From: an uncultured Myxococcales bacterium
Lineage (GTDB): Bacteria; Myxococcota_A; UBA9042
Reading direction: 5' to 3'
DNA: 64,000 nucleotides
NCBI GenBank assembly: GCA_903929795.1
Contig: CAIYWC010000095.1
Location: 16,950-80,949 of the forward strand
Shown: one piece after another, positions 42,794 through 54,500 of the stretch
Position numbering within the stretch: the stretch's first letter is position 1
How the letters are laid out: each line of letters begins with the position of its first letter
Program-made: the position numbers and the translations under genes
The notes under the pieces: generated by a model
What the model saw: the letters and a program-made list of their open reading frames with translations, nothing else
Database searches by the model: none
What the model was told of the DNA's origin: nothing

Positions 42794-44791
42794 CCGCCGG
42801 GCCAGCCACACCGCCAGCGCCAGCCCCAGCACGAACGCGCCGGCCAGTGGGGACGCAACCCGCGAACTCGCGCACCCCTTCTGGGTCGCCGCCCTGGACG
42901 TGCTCGGCGGCTGGAATTGCGCGACGGGCACGACCTGGGGCAGCTGCACGGCGCGACCGTCGAGGTTGACCTTGGGGGCCGCGGGCAGCACCGCTGTCGC
43001 CAATGCGCCGCCGTCCATGCATGCGCCGCGCGCGCTGGTGCCCGCGAGCGGGATGCAGTTGAGTCCCGTTTGGCACACCGGCGCCGTGGGATCGCAGCTC
43101 AGGCTGCACACGCCGTTGCCGGTGGTCTGCGCGCAGACGAGGTCGCTGCGGCAGATGTTGAGGTCGTCGCAGCCGCCGCCCGCCTCTGCGCCACCGGCCG
43201 TGGCGCGGCAGACGCCGGCTGCGTTCGCCGCGTCGCCGGCCCAGGCGCACCGGCCGCCTGGGCATTCCGCGCTCGTGCCAAATGGGTCGCACGCGGGGGC
43301 GCAGGTCCCAAAGCCGGCGTAAGCCACGCCGAAATCGCAACCCAGGCCCTTGCCGCAGCTGGCCGAACTGGTGCAGGGACTGCCGATCGCCAGCGTCGCG
43401 CCCGGGATGCAGAGCTTGCCTTTGCTCGTGCTGGCGCAGCCGCTGCCGGCGGGACAGTCGCTGGGGCTTTGGCAGGATCGCGTGCAGATGGAGTCGAAGC
43501 GGAGGCCGGCGAGCGTGACGCAGGAGCCGACCGCGCAGTCGTAGCCGCTGCTGCAGGGCCAGCCGATGCCCAGCGGGCCGCGGCAGACGCCGTCGCTGCC
43601 GCACTGCAGGCCGTCCGCGCAGGTCTGGCCGCTGCAGTTGGGGCGGCACAAGCCGTCGTCGCCGCAGGTCTCGCCGTCGCCGCACACGCCGTTGCAGCCC
43701 GTGCCGCAGCTGCCCGTGCGCAAGGTGGAGGCCATGCACGCCGCGGATGCGCAGTCGCCGGGGACGCGGCAGACCGAGCCGTCCGCGCCCGCGCCAAAGG
43801 CGGCGCAGTAGCCGCCCGCCACGCAAACGGCGCTGTCCCCGCAGTCGGTCGCGCTGTAGCAGGCGGAGGTGCAAAAGCCTTGACCGGACGCGATCGGCAT
43901 GCACAGGTCCGAGTGGATGCAGGCAAAGTCCGACGCGCATGGCTCGCCGGGGTTGTCGACCGCGCGATCGGCGTTGCAGTGCCCGTCATTGGGCAAGCAG
44001 GCCGTGCCGCTGGAGTAGGTGCCGCAGCCGGTGCCGATCGGGCAGTCGTCCGCGGTGGCGCAGGGCGAAGCGCAGTAGGCGAAGCCGTCCGGCCACGCGA
44101 GGCAGCGGCCGGTGCCCGCGCAATCCGCGTCGCTGCGGCACGGGTCGCACGTCGCGGATTCGGTGACTTCCCGGGCGGGGTAGACAAAGCGCAGGCTGCG
44201 GGCGTCGTCGGGCGTCAGCGTGCGTCCAGCGCGGCTCGTGCCCCAAAAGTACATCGTGGCCGTCGGATCGTGGCTGTGCGTCAAACCAAGCGCGTGGCCG
44301 AGTTGATGCGTGAGCACGGACTGCAGATCGGCGCCGGGCCGGCTGTCCGCCGTCGACGTGCTGGTTCCCGTCAGCCACTGGAAGCCGTCCGTCGCGCCGT
44401 TCAGCGCGATCTCGACCTCTTGAAGCTCGCCGTCCGCGTTCCACGTCATGTCCGCTCGCGACGTGATGTCCGTGTTCGGCCACTGGAACGTCGGGTCCAG
44501 CGCGATGTACACGCCGAGATGCGGCGGCTGGCGCACGAGCCCGCCATAGCTCAGCTGCACCTTCGTGTCGCTGACGGCGTTCCAGGCCGCGATGGCCCCC
44601 AGCGTCGCGTTCTGCACTTTCGTGACGGAGAGCTTGTCGATCGGATCGGCCTGCAAGAACACCGGCCATGGCGATCGCGGGGCATGGACGACGCGACCGC
44701 CGGTCGTGCGCAGGGCATCAAAAGCCCGCGCTGAAGTCGCCACCAGCGTGACGAGCCCGAGCAGCAGCAGCAATGGCGTGCGCGTGTTCAC
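42779..44791 (-). CDS. Matrixin-like protein with Gln at the catalytic Glu, MYXO-CTERM-like tail
   Basis: 670 residues from a GTG start at 44791 (VNTRTPLLLLLGLVTLVATS), which gives a clean signal peptide; no strong ribosome site. The N-terminal 180 residues are an M10A-like domain: TKVQLSYGGLV, ALDPTFQWPN, then THQLGHALGLTHSH (about 161-174) and the Met-turn TATMYFW. The general-base Glu of HExxHxxGxxH is Gln. About 400 residues of Cys-rich units (CxxDxDCxxG, CVTLAGLRFDS) follow. The C-terminus KGCASSRVASP, a hydrophobic span and RRLLRR fit the MYXO-CTERM sorting signal. Probably a secreted, surface-anchored binding protein, not an active protease. Confidence 0.82.
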   Translation of the reverse strand: MNTRTPLLLLLGLVTLVATSARAFDALRTTGGRVVHAPRSPWPVFLQADPIDKLSVTKVQNATLGAIAAWNAVSDTKVQLSYGGLVRQPPHLGVYIALDPTFQWPNTDITSRADMTWNADGELQEVEIALNGATDGFQWLTGTSTSTADSRPGADLQSVLTHQLGHALGLTHSHDPTATMYFWGTSRAGRTLTPDDARSLRFVYPAREVTESATCDPCRSDADCAGTGRCLAWPDGFAYCASPCATADDCPIGTGCGTYSSGTACLPNDGHCNADRAVDNPGEPCASDFACIHSDLCMPIASGQGFCTSACYSATDCGDSAVCVAGGYCAAFGAGADGSVCRVPGDCASAACMASTLRTGSCGTGCNGVCGDGETCGDDGLCRPNCSGQTCADGLQCGSDGVCRGPLGIGWPCSSGYDCAVGSCVTLAGLRFDSICTRSCQSPSDCPAGSGCASTSKGKLCIPGATLAIGSPCTSSASCGKGLGCDFGVAYAGFGTCAPACDPFGTSAECPGGRCAWAGDAANAAGVCRATAGGAEAGGGCDDLNICRSDLVCAQTTGNGVCSLSCDPTAPVCQTGLNCIPLAGTSARGACMDGGALATAVLPAAPKVNLDGRAVQLPQVVPVAQFQPPSTSRAATQKGCASSRVASPLAGAFVLGLALAVWLARRLLRR

Positions 44792-45052
44792 CGGAACAAG
44801 CCTAGGGCTTGCGGCGCCGCCCGTCCATGCATCGACGTGCACATGCGCTGCAACTGGATTCAGCACGTTGACATCATGGGTAAAATCATTCTTCTCTTGA
44901 CCGGTCGTCCTCGCCGACTATGCTCCGCCGCCGACTGTCGCCCCTGCCGCGCCCACCTCTTTCCAGGTGCCCACGCCCAGGGCGAGCCCAACCTGACGAT
45001 CTGCAACCACCCCCGGCTGCAGCTTGCCAGCCTAACCTGACGAGGATCCCGC

Positions 45053-45334
45053 ATGAGCAACGCTCTCCCGGTCGTAGCCCTGGACGACAACAGCCGCCCG
45101 CGTCGCCTGAACGACGTCTTCCGCTGCGGCCAGCGGTCCCGCAACCTGCTTCTCGCGACCTGCCTGGACGACTACATGAACGCCAACGCCTTGCGCGTGC
45201 GGTCCATGGTCTGCTTTGAGTGCACCCAGGGCGTGACCAACCGCGAGGCGTTCGCCGCGGACGCGGACACGGAAGGCTTGCTGGATTCCGAGATCTGGGC
45301 GCGCCTGATGCAGGACATCAAGGACGAGAATTAG
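45053..45334 (+). CDS. Small Cys-containing protein of unknown function
   Basis: 93 residues. ATG at 45053 with GAGGA (45042-45046) 6 bases upstream supports a real gene. Four cysteines: FRCGQ, ATCLD and VCFECTQG. The CxxC in MVCFECTQGV could bind zinc or be redox active. Acidic C-terminus. No family recognised. It lies 181 bases before the Ser/Thr kinase gene on the same strand. Confidence 0.6.
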   Translation: MSNALPVVALDDNSRPRRLNDVFRCGQRSRNLLLATCLDDYMNANALRVRSMVCFECTQGVTNREAFAADADTEGLLDSEIWARLMQDIKDEN

Positions 45335-45515
45335 CTGACGCCGCAGCGCCCGGTCCCGCGCGGTCGGGCAGCGACAGCGTTTCGCCTTTCGCCTTTGCGG
45401 GTCGGCACTTTCGACCCGATGCGTCAGTTTGCCTCTGCGTAGATCGCGTGTTAGCCTCCGCCGGGGCGGCGCGCGAAGCGGTTTTTGCGCGATGCGGGCT
45501 CGTCAAGGACCTGAT

Positions 45516-47579
45516 ATGGCCTCGCCAAACGCGAATCTTTTCCCGCAGGCCTTTGGCCGCTACGTCCTGACCCAGAAGATCGCCATGGGCGGCATGGCGG
45601 AGATCTTTCGCGCCAAGAGCCTGGGCGCGGAAGGCTTTGAGAAAGTTGTCGTTATCAAGCGCATCCTCCCGCACTTCAGCGAGGACGAAGGCTTCGTGAC
45701 GATGTTCAAGGACGAGGCGCGCGTCGCGGCGCACCTGTCCCACGCCAACGTCGTGCAAATCTTCGATTTCGATGAAGCCGAAGGGCTGTTTTACATCGCG
45801 ATGGAGTACGTCGAAGGCCAGGACCTGAAGCGCGTGCTGGACCAGGGCGCCAAAAAGGGTCAGCCGCTGTCGATCGCCCAGGCGGTGCACATCATCATCG
45901 AGGCGGCGCTGGGCCTGCACTACGCGCACACGCGGTTGGTCGACGGCGAGCCGCTGAACATCGTGCACCGGGACGTAAGCCCGCACAACATCATGGTTTC
46001 CTTCAGCGGCGAAGTGAAGATCATGGATTTTGGCATCGCCAAGGCCGCCAGCCGATCGACCAAGACGCGCGTGGGCACGGTCAAGGGCAAGTGCGCGTAC
46101 ATGAGCCCGGAACAGGCGCGCGGCAAGCCGCTGGACGCCCGGAGCGACCTGTTCGCGCTGGGCGTGTGCCTGTGGGAAATGCTGACGGGGAAACGGCTTT
46201 TTGTTGGCGAGTCCGATTTTGAGACCCTGAACAATGTGCTCAAGGCGGAAGTGCCGGCGCCCAGCGAGCTAAACCCGGAAGTGCCCAAGGAATTGGACGC
46301 GATCGTGCTGAAGGCTCTGGCCCGTGAGCGCGATGACCGTCAAGCGGACTGTGGCGCTTTTGCTGGGGAACTGCGGCGCTGGTACTACTCGACGGTGGCG
46401 GATCCCGACGCGGCGAGCTTGAAAGGCTACATGCACGAGCTGTTCGCGGAGGACATCGCGCGGATTCGCTCGGACGTCGCGGCGGAAGTCGCGATGATGG
46501 AGCAGCTGCGGCGCAACGGTCTGGCGGCGCCTGGCTCCAACTCCCAGCAGCGCCGGGTGGTGACGGGATCGCAGCCGGCGGCACGCGGCGTGCAGGAAGA
46601 GCGCACGATGGCGCTCGACGCGGGACCAAACGAGCACACGCTGGCGCTTCCCGATGGGCTGGCGTCCGCCGGAGTGGCTCCGCGCAGCCAGAACCCTGCT
46701 GTGCCGAAGCCGAAATCGCGGACCGGGTGGTACGTCGGCGTCGGCGTGGGCGCAGCGGTCCTGGCGGCAATCGCCGTGATTGCCTCGGGCGGTGGCTCCA
46801 AGCCGGCAAAAACGGACGCGGCGGGGGCGACAGCGCCCGGGACCGGGCAGACCGCGGAGAGCCCGCCCGCGAAAGCGCGGCGGATCGGTATTCGCATCCA
46901 CGCGCCCGGCGCGCAGCAAATCCTGGTCGACGACAACCCGATTTGCACCGAGCCCGACTGCGATTTTGGCGGCGACGAGGGCAAAACGGTCAAGATCCTC
47001 GCGCGCTCCGGCGAGCGCATGAAAATCATCTACCACAAGCTGGACCAGGACGGCGCGACCGTGGACGTGAAGATCCCGGAAGCGGCGACGCCCACTGCGG
47101 TGGCGGCCCCGCAGGCGCCGATGGTCATCGTGCATGTGGAGCCGCCGACGGCGACCGTCACCGTGAACGATCACGCGCTGCCGTTGAGCAATTCAAACGC
47201 CAAGGTCGTCGACGCCAAGCTCGGAGACACGCTGCACGTCGAGGCGAAGGCAGAGGGCTACCGCAGCGAGCGCCAGGACTTTGTGGTCAAGAACCCGCAG
47301 ATCGAGACCTTTGTGCTGTCCTTGGAGAAAGAGAAGGAAAAACGCGTAGATACTGCACGCGCGGCACAAGCAAGCCCGGGCAAGATCGTCGTCACCGCGG
47401 CGCCGTGGGCCAAAGTCTCCGTCAAAGGCAAGGATCTCGGGCTCACGCCGGTCAAGACGGAACTGCCAGCCGGCAAGTACGCGTTGACGTTGACCAAAGG
47501 CGAGAAGTCCAAGACGGTCAGCGTCACCGTCAAGCCCGGCCAAACGGCGACGGTGAACGTCGACATGCGCGCCGAGTAG
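45516..47579 (+). CDS. Ser/Thr protein kinase with PEGA-like C-terminus
   Basis: 687 residues from the ATG at 45516, supported by AAGGA (45505-45509). Kinase domain at about 13-280: AMGGMAEIFRAK, VVIKR lysine, HRDVSPHNIM, MDFGIAK, CAYMSPEQARGK. A membrane span near 410-430 (VGVGVGAAVLAAIAVIA) and two beta domains follow: a Cys-containing one (ICTEPDCDF) and PEGA-like segments (VSVKGKDLGLTPVKTEL). Key residues are intact, so it should be active and signal from the periplasm to cytosolic targets. Confidence 0.92.
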   Translation: MASPNANLFPQAFGRYVLTQKIAMGGMAEIFRAKSLGAEGFEKVVVIKRILPHFSEDEGFVTMFKDEARVAAHLSHANVVQIFDFDEAEGLFYIAMEYVEGQDLKRVLDQGAKKGQPLSIAQAVHIIIEAALGLHYAHTRLVDGEPLNIVHRDVSPHNIMVSFSGEVKIMDFGIAKAASRSTKTRVGTVKGKCAYMSPEQARGKPLDARSDLFALGVCLWEMLTGKRLFVGESDFETLNNVLKAEVPAPSELNPEVPKELDAIVLKALARERDDRQADCGAFAGELRRWYYSTVADPDAASLKGYMHELFAEDIARIRSDVAAEVAMMEQLRRNGLAAPGSNSQQRRVVTGSQPAARGVQEERTMALDAGPNEHTLALPDGLASAGVAPRSQNPAVPKPKSRTGWYVGVGVGAAVLAAIAVIASGGGSKPAKTDAAGATAPGTGQTAESPPAKARRIGIRIHAPGAQQILVDDNPICTEPDCDFGGDEGKTVKILARSGERMKIIYHKLDQDGATVDVKIPEAATPTAVAAPQAPMVIVHVEPPTATVTVNDHALPLSNSNAKVVDAKLGDTLHVEAKAEGYRSERQDFVVKNPQIETFVLSLEKEKEKRVDTARAAQASPGKIVVTAAPWAKVSVKGKDLGLTPVKTELPAGKYALTLTKGEKSKTVSVTVKPGQTATVNVDMRAE

Positions 47580-47612
47580 TCGCCCTACTGCCGCAGCGCA
47601 ACGGCCACGCGC

Positions 47613-47640
47613 TTGACACATCGGCTGTTTCGGTTATCCT
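47613..47640 (+). promoter_or_regulatory. Likely promoter of tRNA-Gly
   Basis: TTGACA at 47613-47618 and TATCCT at 47635-47640, separated by 16 bases. The tRNA begins 41 bases after the -10 box. A perfect -35 supports it; the -10 matches 4 of 6. Confidence 0.5.
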
Positions 47641-47681
47641 GCCACGCGCTTGTTCGGTTGGCATCACGCTGGCAGGGCGAC

Positions 47682-47757
47682 GCGGGAATAGCTCAGCGGT
47701 AGAGCGCGACCTTGCCAAGGTCGATGTCGTGGGTTCAAATCCCATTTCCCGCTCCAA
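47682..47757 (+). tRNA. tRNA-Gly (GCC anticodon)
   Basis: Acceptor stem GCGGGAA pairs with TTCCCGC at the 3' end. D-arm GCTCAGCGGTAGAGC, anticodon stem with loop containing GCC at 47715-47717, T-arm GTGGGTTCAAATCCCAT, discriminator T and encoded CCA. A complete 76-base molecule. Confidence 0.95.
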
Positions 47758-48552
47758 AACACGTACATCTTTGGGCACGGCGCGGCGTCGGAGCTTGTTG
47801 GCGAGACCGCTGCTGTGCGTGCAGAGGCCCGACCGGCTTGGCAGCAATGCGCGTCGCGGCGCGCGCGGTCGCCGTTTCGCGGCCATCAGCGCGCTCCGCA
47901 GCGGACTGTCGCCCGGTCGTCCAAACGGTTGCCGCGGGTCGCCCGGTCGATCCGCCAGGAAACAGTGCCTGACCCAACGCGGGCGCGATCGCGGGCCGAC
48001 CGAGGCCGCCGTCACCATTCGCCACAAATTTTTGCCCCCGTCCGCTCTTCTCCCCGGCGACGGCAATCAAACGAGTTGCGTTGTCGACTTTGCTTTGATA
48101 GCCTTGCGAACGGGAGGGTCCTGCGTTTCGGCACAGGCACCCCGCGTGCGCGTGAACACAGGGTCTGATCCACCCCGTCCAGCGCGCACGATTCGCCTTG
48201 ATGCTCAACCGCCCCTGTTGAGCGCAGATGCAAGGCGGCCACACGGTTCGCGGCTACGAGCCTCGGGCCGATGCTGTCTGCGACTTCCCCGTCGCCGACA
48301 ACAAACAGAGCTGTCCGCGGTTTCACCGCCACGGGCAAAAAACCAGTGACACGATCTGGCCCTCGCCAGCTCAGGTCGCGCGCCCGTGCAGTTGCGCCAA
48401 GTGGCCCAACCGCAAAGTCGCACGACACCGTCACTGTCTGCATGCGAACGTTGCGATCCCCTGCAACTCGTTGCACCGATTAGAAATCGGGCTGTCGTGG
48501 AATCGGGCTAACCGACAGCGGTCGTACGCCCATTCGGCCTAGGAGGATTGTA
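47758..48552. other. Gene-free interval (795 bp)
   Basis: Between tRNA-Gly and the giant lipoprotein. No convincing gene on either strand; a minus-strand frame at 48012-48476 has no domain. The long leader may carry regulation of the giant gene. The ribosome site AGGAGG (48541-48546), 6 bases before the ATG at 48553, is strong. Confidence 0.6.
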
Positions 48553-51500
48553 ATGCGAAATCAGCATGTTGGGCGTGCTTCGCGCGTCGCGCTGTTCGCG
48601 GTTCTGCTCGTATCGCTCTCGATGTGGGCATGCCAGGATCCCCAACTGGAAACGTCCAAGGACGCGACCGCGGACCTCGCCTTGGGCGTGGACGGCGAGT
48701 TCGGCGTGGAGACGTTTGCGCTCAGCGCGCCGTCGCTGACGTTCCTTCTGCCGACAACTACGCAGAATTTCTACTACATTGGCACCGGTGGCACGAACGT
48801 GATCCCGGGCAATCCTTGTCAAGGCGGCTTTTGCCAGACGACGGGCGAATCCTGCACGGACAACACCCAGTGCCTGCCGTTTGTTCAGGTCTCGGTCGGC
48901 AACTACCAGCTGGGCCCGGCTTTGGGCGAGATTCACTGCCGGGTAAACGGCGGCACGCCGTACAGCAGCAATGCCACGCCCGTTGCGCCGTACATCACCG
49001 GCTACGTCGCGACGCACCCGGACATGCTCGAGATCGGCGCGATTGGCTATACGCAGGGATTGTACACGCTTGAGTGCGTTTTGGCCGACGGAACCGGCAC
49101 GGAGCTGACCAATCCGGAAGCCCGCGCCAAGCGCGCGGTCCAGATCATCTACGACCCGCTCGACCCCAACGGCACCAAGTGCACGCAGGACTCAGACTGC
49201 GACGACGGCAACAACTGCTCGGCGGAACTCTGCAAGACCGGCAAGTGCCTGTACACAGCACTCGCCAGCTGCTGCACGGACAACTGGTTCTGCGCGCCGG
49301 GCGAATCCTGCTTGAACCCGAACTCGGCGAATTCCAAGTGCTCCGCCTGCACCCTGAAAACGGACTGCGACGACGGCGTGAGCTGCACGGTCGACGCGTG
49401 CGATTTGACCGGCGTCAAGGGTGTTTGCACCCACGTGCTCCCGGTCGACAGCTGCTGCGCCGGCAACACAAAGTGCGACGACGGCAAGCCCTGCACGATC
49501 GACGCCTGCGACATTCCGTCCAGCACCTGCACGCACACGCAGCCCGCGGGCGCTTGCTGCGCGGACGAGGAGTGCACCACGGCCGACGCCTGCAAGCTCG
49601 GCGGCTGCATCGCGTTCCAGTGCCGCTTCGTCATCAACGGCGACAAGACGGACTGCTGCTCGGACACGACCAACCCGTCTTGCGACGACAAGAACATTTG
49701 CACGATCGACAGCTGCGGCAACCCGCAGCAGGGCGGCTGGACACAGTGCAACCACGCCCCGAACCCCGCCTTCCCCGCGGGCACCTGCTGCCAGCTCCAC
49801 AGCGACTGCATCGACGCCGATGGCTGCACCCAGGACCTGTGCGTTGCCAACCAGTGCCAGCACATCCCGGTGACGGAATGCTGCAAGAACGTCTCCGACT
49901 GCAACGACGGCAACCTCTGCACGGTGGACACTTGCCCCATTCCCGCCGGCTCGCTCGCCGGGCAGTGCCAGCACGACAAGACGCCGGAATGCTGCAACTT
50001 GCAAACGGATTGCAATGACCAGGAGTTCTGCACGACCGATAGCTGCAACGTCGGGCTGCACCAGTGCCTGCACGTTCAGACGGGCGCCGGCTGCTGCGAT
50101 CAAGATTCGCAGTGCTCGGACGGCAAGCTCTGCACGGCGGACGTGTGCGTCAATCACAGCTGCCTGTTCCTCAAGGACCCCAACAACCCCACCTGCTGCG
50201 AGCCCGGCAACACGACGTGCAACGACAACAACGCCTGCACGATCGACAGCTGCAAGATCCAGACGGGCTGCGGCACGACTGGCGCAGAACTGCAGGACGT
50301 CGCGATCTCCGGCAGCGCGCCGTTCACCGCGAACGTGGGCACGTCGTATCAGGCGCAGTCGTTTGTCCCGGCGACGTCGGGCTTTCTGACCCGCGCCGTC
50401 ATCTACATGGATCCGGGCGCCAACGGCACGCAGATCCAGCTCGCGTTGTACAGCGCGCTGCCCGATCAGGGCGGGCACATCATCGGCACGCTCGCCACGC
50501 AGGCGTTGCCCGACACGACGGGCGCGATTCAGCCTGTCTCGATTCCGCTGGCGGGCCAGCCGACGGTGACCGCCGGCACGACCTACTTTCTGGTGATGCA
50601 CGGCCTGAACCCGGCGCTGATTGAAGACGCATACAATGCCAGCACTTTTGACGTGTACCCTGCGGGCTCCTCGTGGAGCGGCAACGCTTCGCTGGCGGGT
50701 CCTTGGGCCAGCACCGGGGCGGATCTGCAGATCACGACCTATGTCGCCGCGATCCTCCCGCCGTGCGACGCCGACAACAACACGTGCCAGCACGTCAACA
50801 ACGGCGTCGCTGGCTGCTGCAACACACCCACCGACTGCGATGACGGCGATTGCCACACGCTGGACGTCTGCGGTTCCAATAACTTGTGCATTCACAAGGC
50901 CAATCCGCTCACATGCAGCAGCGACTTGGACTGCGACGACGGCAACGGTTGCACGAACGATTCCTGCGACTTGACATCGGGTTGCGGCGTCTGCCTCCAC
51001 ACCGCTGCCACCGGCTGCTGCACCGCCGACGCCCAGTGCGACGACAAGAACGTCTGCACGTCGAACACCTGCGTCAACAACGTCTGCGTCTTCCCGGTCA
51101 TCACGCAATGCTGCCTGACCGACGCCGACGCGCTGACGATCTGCAACGACAACGACTCCTGCACGATCGACTACTGCCAGGGCAATACCTGCCACCACAC
51201 GGCGCCCAAGGGCGGCTGCTGCAAGACCAACTCGGATTGCTTTGACGGCAACAAGTGCACCGCGGACATTTGCGACACGTCGAACCCGGTCGGCGACCAC
51301 TTCACGTGCAAATACGAGGTCCAGGACCCGAACTGCACGGCGTGCACGGTCGATTCGACGATCGCGGGCATCGACTGCAACGACAACAACTTCTGCACTG
51401 CGGACTACTGCGACGCGGCGAACAACTGCCACAACAACCCGATTGGCAACTGCTGCATCGACAAGTTCGACTGCGACGACCACAATGACTGCACGACGGA

Positions 51501-54500
51501 ATACTGCACGGAACAGCACACTTGCGTCTACAGCGACACGCTGTCGGGCATCTTGCTCTGCTGCAAAGTCGAGTCCCAGGACGTGGACTGCGCGTTCCTG
51601 AACACCGAATGCCAAAAGGGCGCCTGCGTTGACGCTGGCAACGGCAATGGCTCGACCAAGTGCGTCGCCCAGGCTCAGGACGTTTGCACCGTGAACATCG
51701 GCTACTGCCAGCCGTTCGAATCGGGGACGACGCTCCACGGCATGGGCTGGAACCCGATGTTTGCCGACCAGTCTCCGCCCGACAACTGGTCCGTGCAGTC
51801 GTCCGGCGACCTCGGCCCGGACAACTACGCCAACTTCTCCTGGACGCCGACCAAGACCAGCTACGGCACGTGCCTCCAGTCGCCGATCATCCAGGCGGCG
51901 GGCGCGCAGACCATCACGATCCAGTACGACCACGAGTTCCTCTGGAACGCGAATTCCACGGCGATCAAGGTGCTTGGCTCGCTCGACGGCGCCAATGCCA
52001 ACTGGGACACCGCGACGGTGATCGACTCGGTGATCGCGACGAACAACATCGGCCCGGAAACGCTGGACGTAAAACTGCCGTCCAACCTGACCGGCTCCAA
52101 CGGCCTGCGCCTCGCGTTCTGCCTGAGCGGCGCGTCGACCTTTGACGTGCAGAGCTTCAGCTTGGACAACATCTGCATCGTCAAGGGCGGCAAGCCGGCC
52201 ATGGTCGCGTGCCCCGTGAACCAGATGGTGCCGTTCCAGAGCAAGAAGACCATCCCGCTCAAGGCGAAAGACCCGGACGTGGACGCCATTCTCTCGTTCC
52301 AGGTTCTGGAAGGTCCGTCTTTTGTCACGCTTTCAAGCGCGATCTACTTCTGGCTGGACAAGTCCTGGAACAGCACCCTGACGATCAACCCGATCTCGAC
52401 TGCCGACGTCGGCACGCACCACGTGAAGATCAAGGTGAGCGACGGTGCGCTGTACAGCATCTGCTCCTTTGACGTGACGGTCTCGTACAACGGCGGCTAC
52501 CTCGTGATCAGCCCGCCGGTGGTGCCGACCTCGTTCGGCGAGGCGATTCTGGCTGGCCTGAAGGCGACGGCGCCGACCAAGGTGGTTCAGCACGTCACCG
52601 ACATCAACATGTATCCGAACTTCGGGCAGTTCGAGGCCGTGTTCCTCGTGCTGGGCGTGTACCCGGACAACTTCGTTCTTGACGACGCCAGCGCCGCGAA
52701 ATTCCAGACCTATTTGGCTGGCGGCGGCCGCATGTACATGGAAGGCGGCGACACGTGGGCCTATGATCCGCCCACCGCGCTGCACGCTTCCTTCAAGGTG
52801 AACGGCTTGGCGGACGGCGTGCCGGAAGGCATCGCGGCCGAACTGCTCGGTTTCAGCATCTACCGCGATCTGACGACGATCGTGAACGGCCAGCCCAAGG
52901 TTTACGAGTTTGGCATGGCGTTTGAAGGCGCGGACTCGGACCACAACTTCAACAACAACATCGACTCGATCTCGGCGAAGACCGATATCCACCGTACGCA
53001 GAACATGTTGAAGAGCAATGGCGTCGTCGATTCGCCGTGGGTTCAGGTCGGCCACGACGACGACGCGGGCTTCCGCACCGTCGCGTCCTCGATTCCCTTC
53101 GCCGGCGTGCTTCCGGGCCCCGTCAGCAATGACCAGCCCGTCGCGATGATCGCGCGCGTCCTCAGCTTCTTCAACAACGGCTTCATCGACTGCTTGGGCG
53201 ACGGGGATTGCGACGATCAGGACTCCTGCACGGTCGACACGTGCAACAAGGGCGAATGCCTTTACGCCCAGACCTGCACGTGCAGCAGCAACCAGTTGCT
53301 GACGTGCGGCAGCACCATCACCGTTGTCACGGGCGGCGCTGGCTCGGTCTCGGCGGTCAAGAACTATGGCTGCGACACCGCAGTCTTTGGCGGCAAGGAG
53401 ATGGACTACACCTTCTCCAGCCCGACCTCGCGTCCGGCCACGTTGACGGTCACCGGCTCGACCAACTCCGCTGCCCGCGCTTTCGTCATCCGCGCCGACC
53501 AGACCGGCACGTGTCTGCCCGGCGAGTGCATCGCGGAGACCGGCAGCGGCACCAAGAATTTCGCGGCCGCCGCCAACGAGCTCTACTTCATCGTGGTCGA
53601 CACGCCCACGGGTACCGCGACTCAGCTGACCCTGCAGGTCACCTGCGGCGACCCGGAAATCTGCAATGACGGCATCGACAACAACAACAACGGCTTGATC
53701 GACTGCCAGGATCTCGCGTCCTGCTGCGGTGACGTGGCTTGCGTCGAAGTGTGCGACGGCGTGGACAACAACTGCGACGGCCAAATCGACGAAGGCTGCG
53801 ACGGCGACGGCGACGGTTGGTGCAACGCGGCCATGGTCGTGGTCGGCCACCCGCCGATTTGCCCCAACGGCTCCGGCGACTGCAACGACACGAACGGCGC
53901 CATCAACCCGGGCGCGCCCGAACTGTGCGGCAACCAGTTGGACGACAACTGCGACGGCTTGACCGACGCCGGCCATAACCCGGACCCGACGGGCTGCACG
54001 AACTACTGGGTCGACGCGGACAAGGACGGCTACGGCGGCGGCAGCCCCGTGTGCCTGTGCGTGTCCGACGCGACGCACTACGTCACCAAGGGCGGCGACT
54101 GCGACGACGCCAACAAGAAAGTCAATCCGGGCATGATCGAAGTCTGCGGCAACGGCGTGGACGACAACTGCGACGGCAGCCAGAACGACCAGAATGCCCA
54201 AGGTTGCACGGACTTCTACCTCGATCTCGACGGCGACGGCAGCGGCGCGAACACGATCGGCAATACCGGCAAGCAGTGCCTCTGCGTCGCAGCGGGCAGC
54301 TACTCGGCCGCGGGACCGGGCGATTGCAACGACTCTAACGCGTTTGTCCACCCGGGCGCGACCGAAATCTGCAACAATGTCGATGACAACTGCAACGGCT
54401 TGGTCGACGAAGGCTGTGACGACGACCACGACGGCTACTGCGACGCGACGATGGGCTACGTCTCCATCGGCGCGACCAGCCAGCTGTGTGGCCAAGGTCC

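Noticed and set aside
47530..48066. Minus-strand frame with MGFEPTTSTLARS
   Set aside because: This is the known false translation of a tRNA gene (tRNA-Gly here).
48012..48476. Minus-strand frame of 154 codons before the giant gene
   Set aside because: No domain or ribosome site, composition like surrounding noncoding DNA.
49192..51933. Long minus-strand frames opposite the giant lipoprotein (also 52333-54495 and 54625-58791)
   Set aside because: Valine/alanine/arginine-rich antisense shadows of the repeat codons; no domain, no start site.
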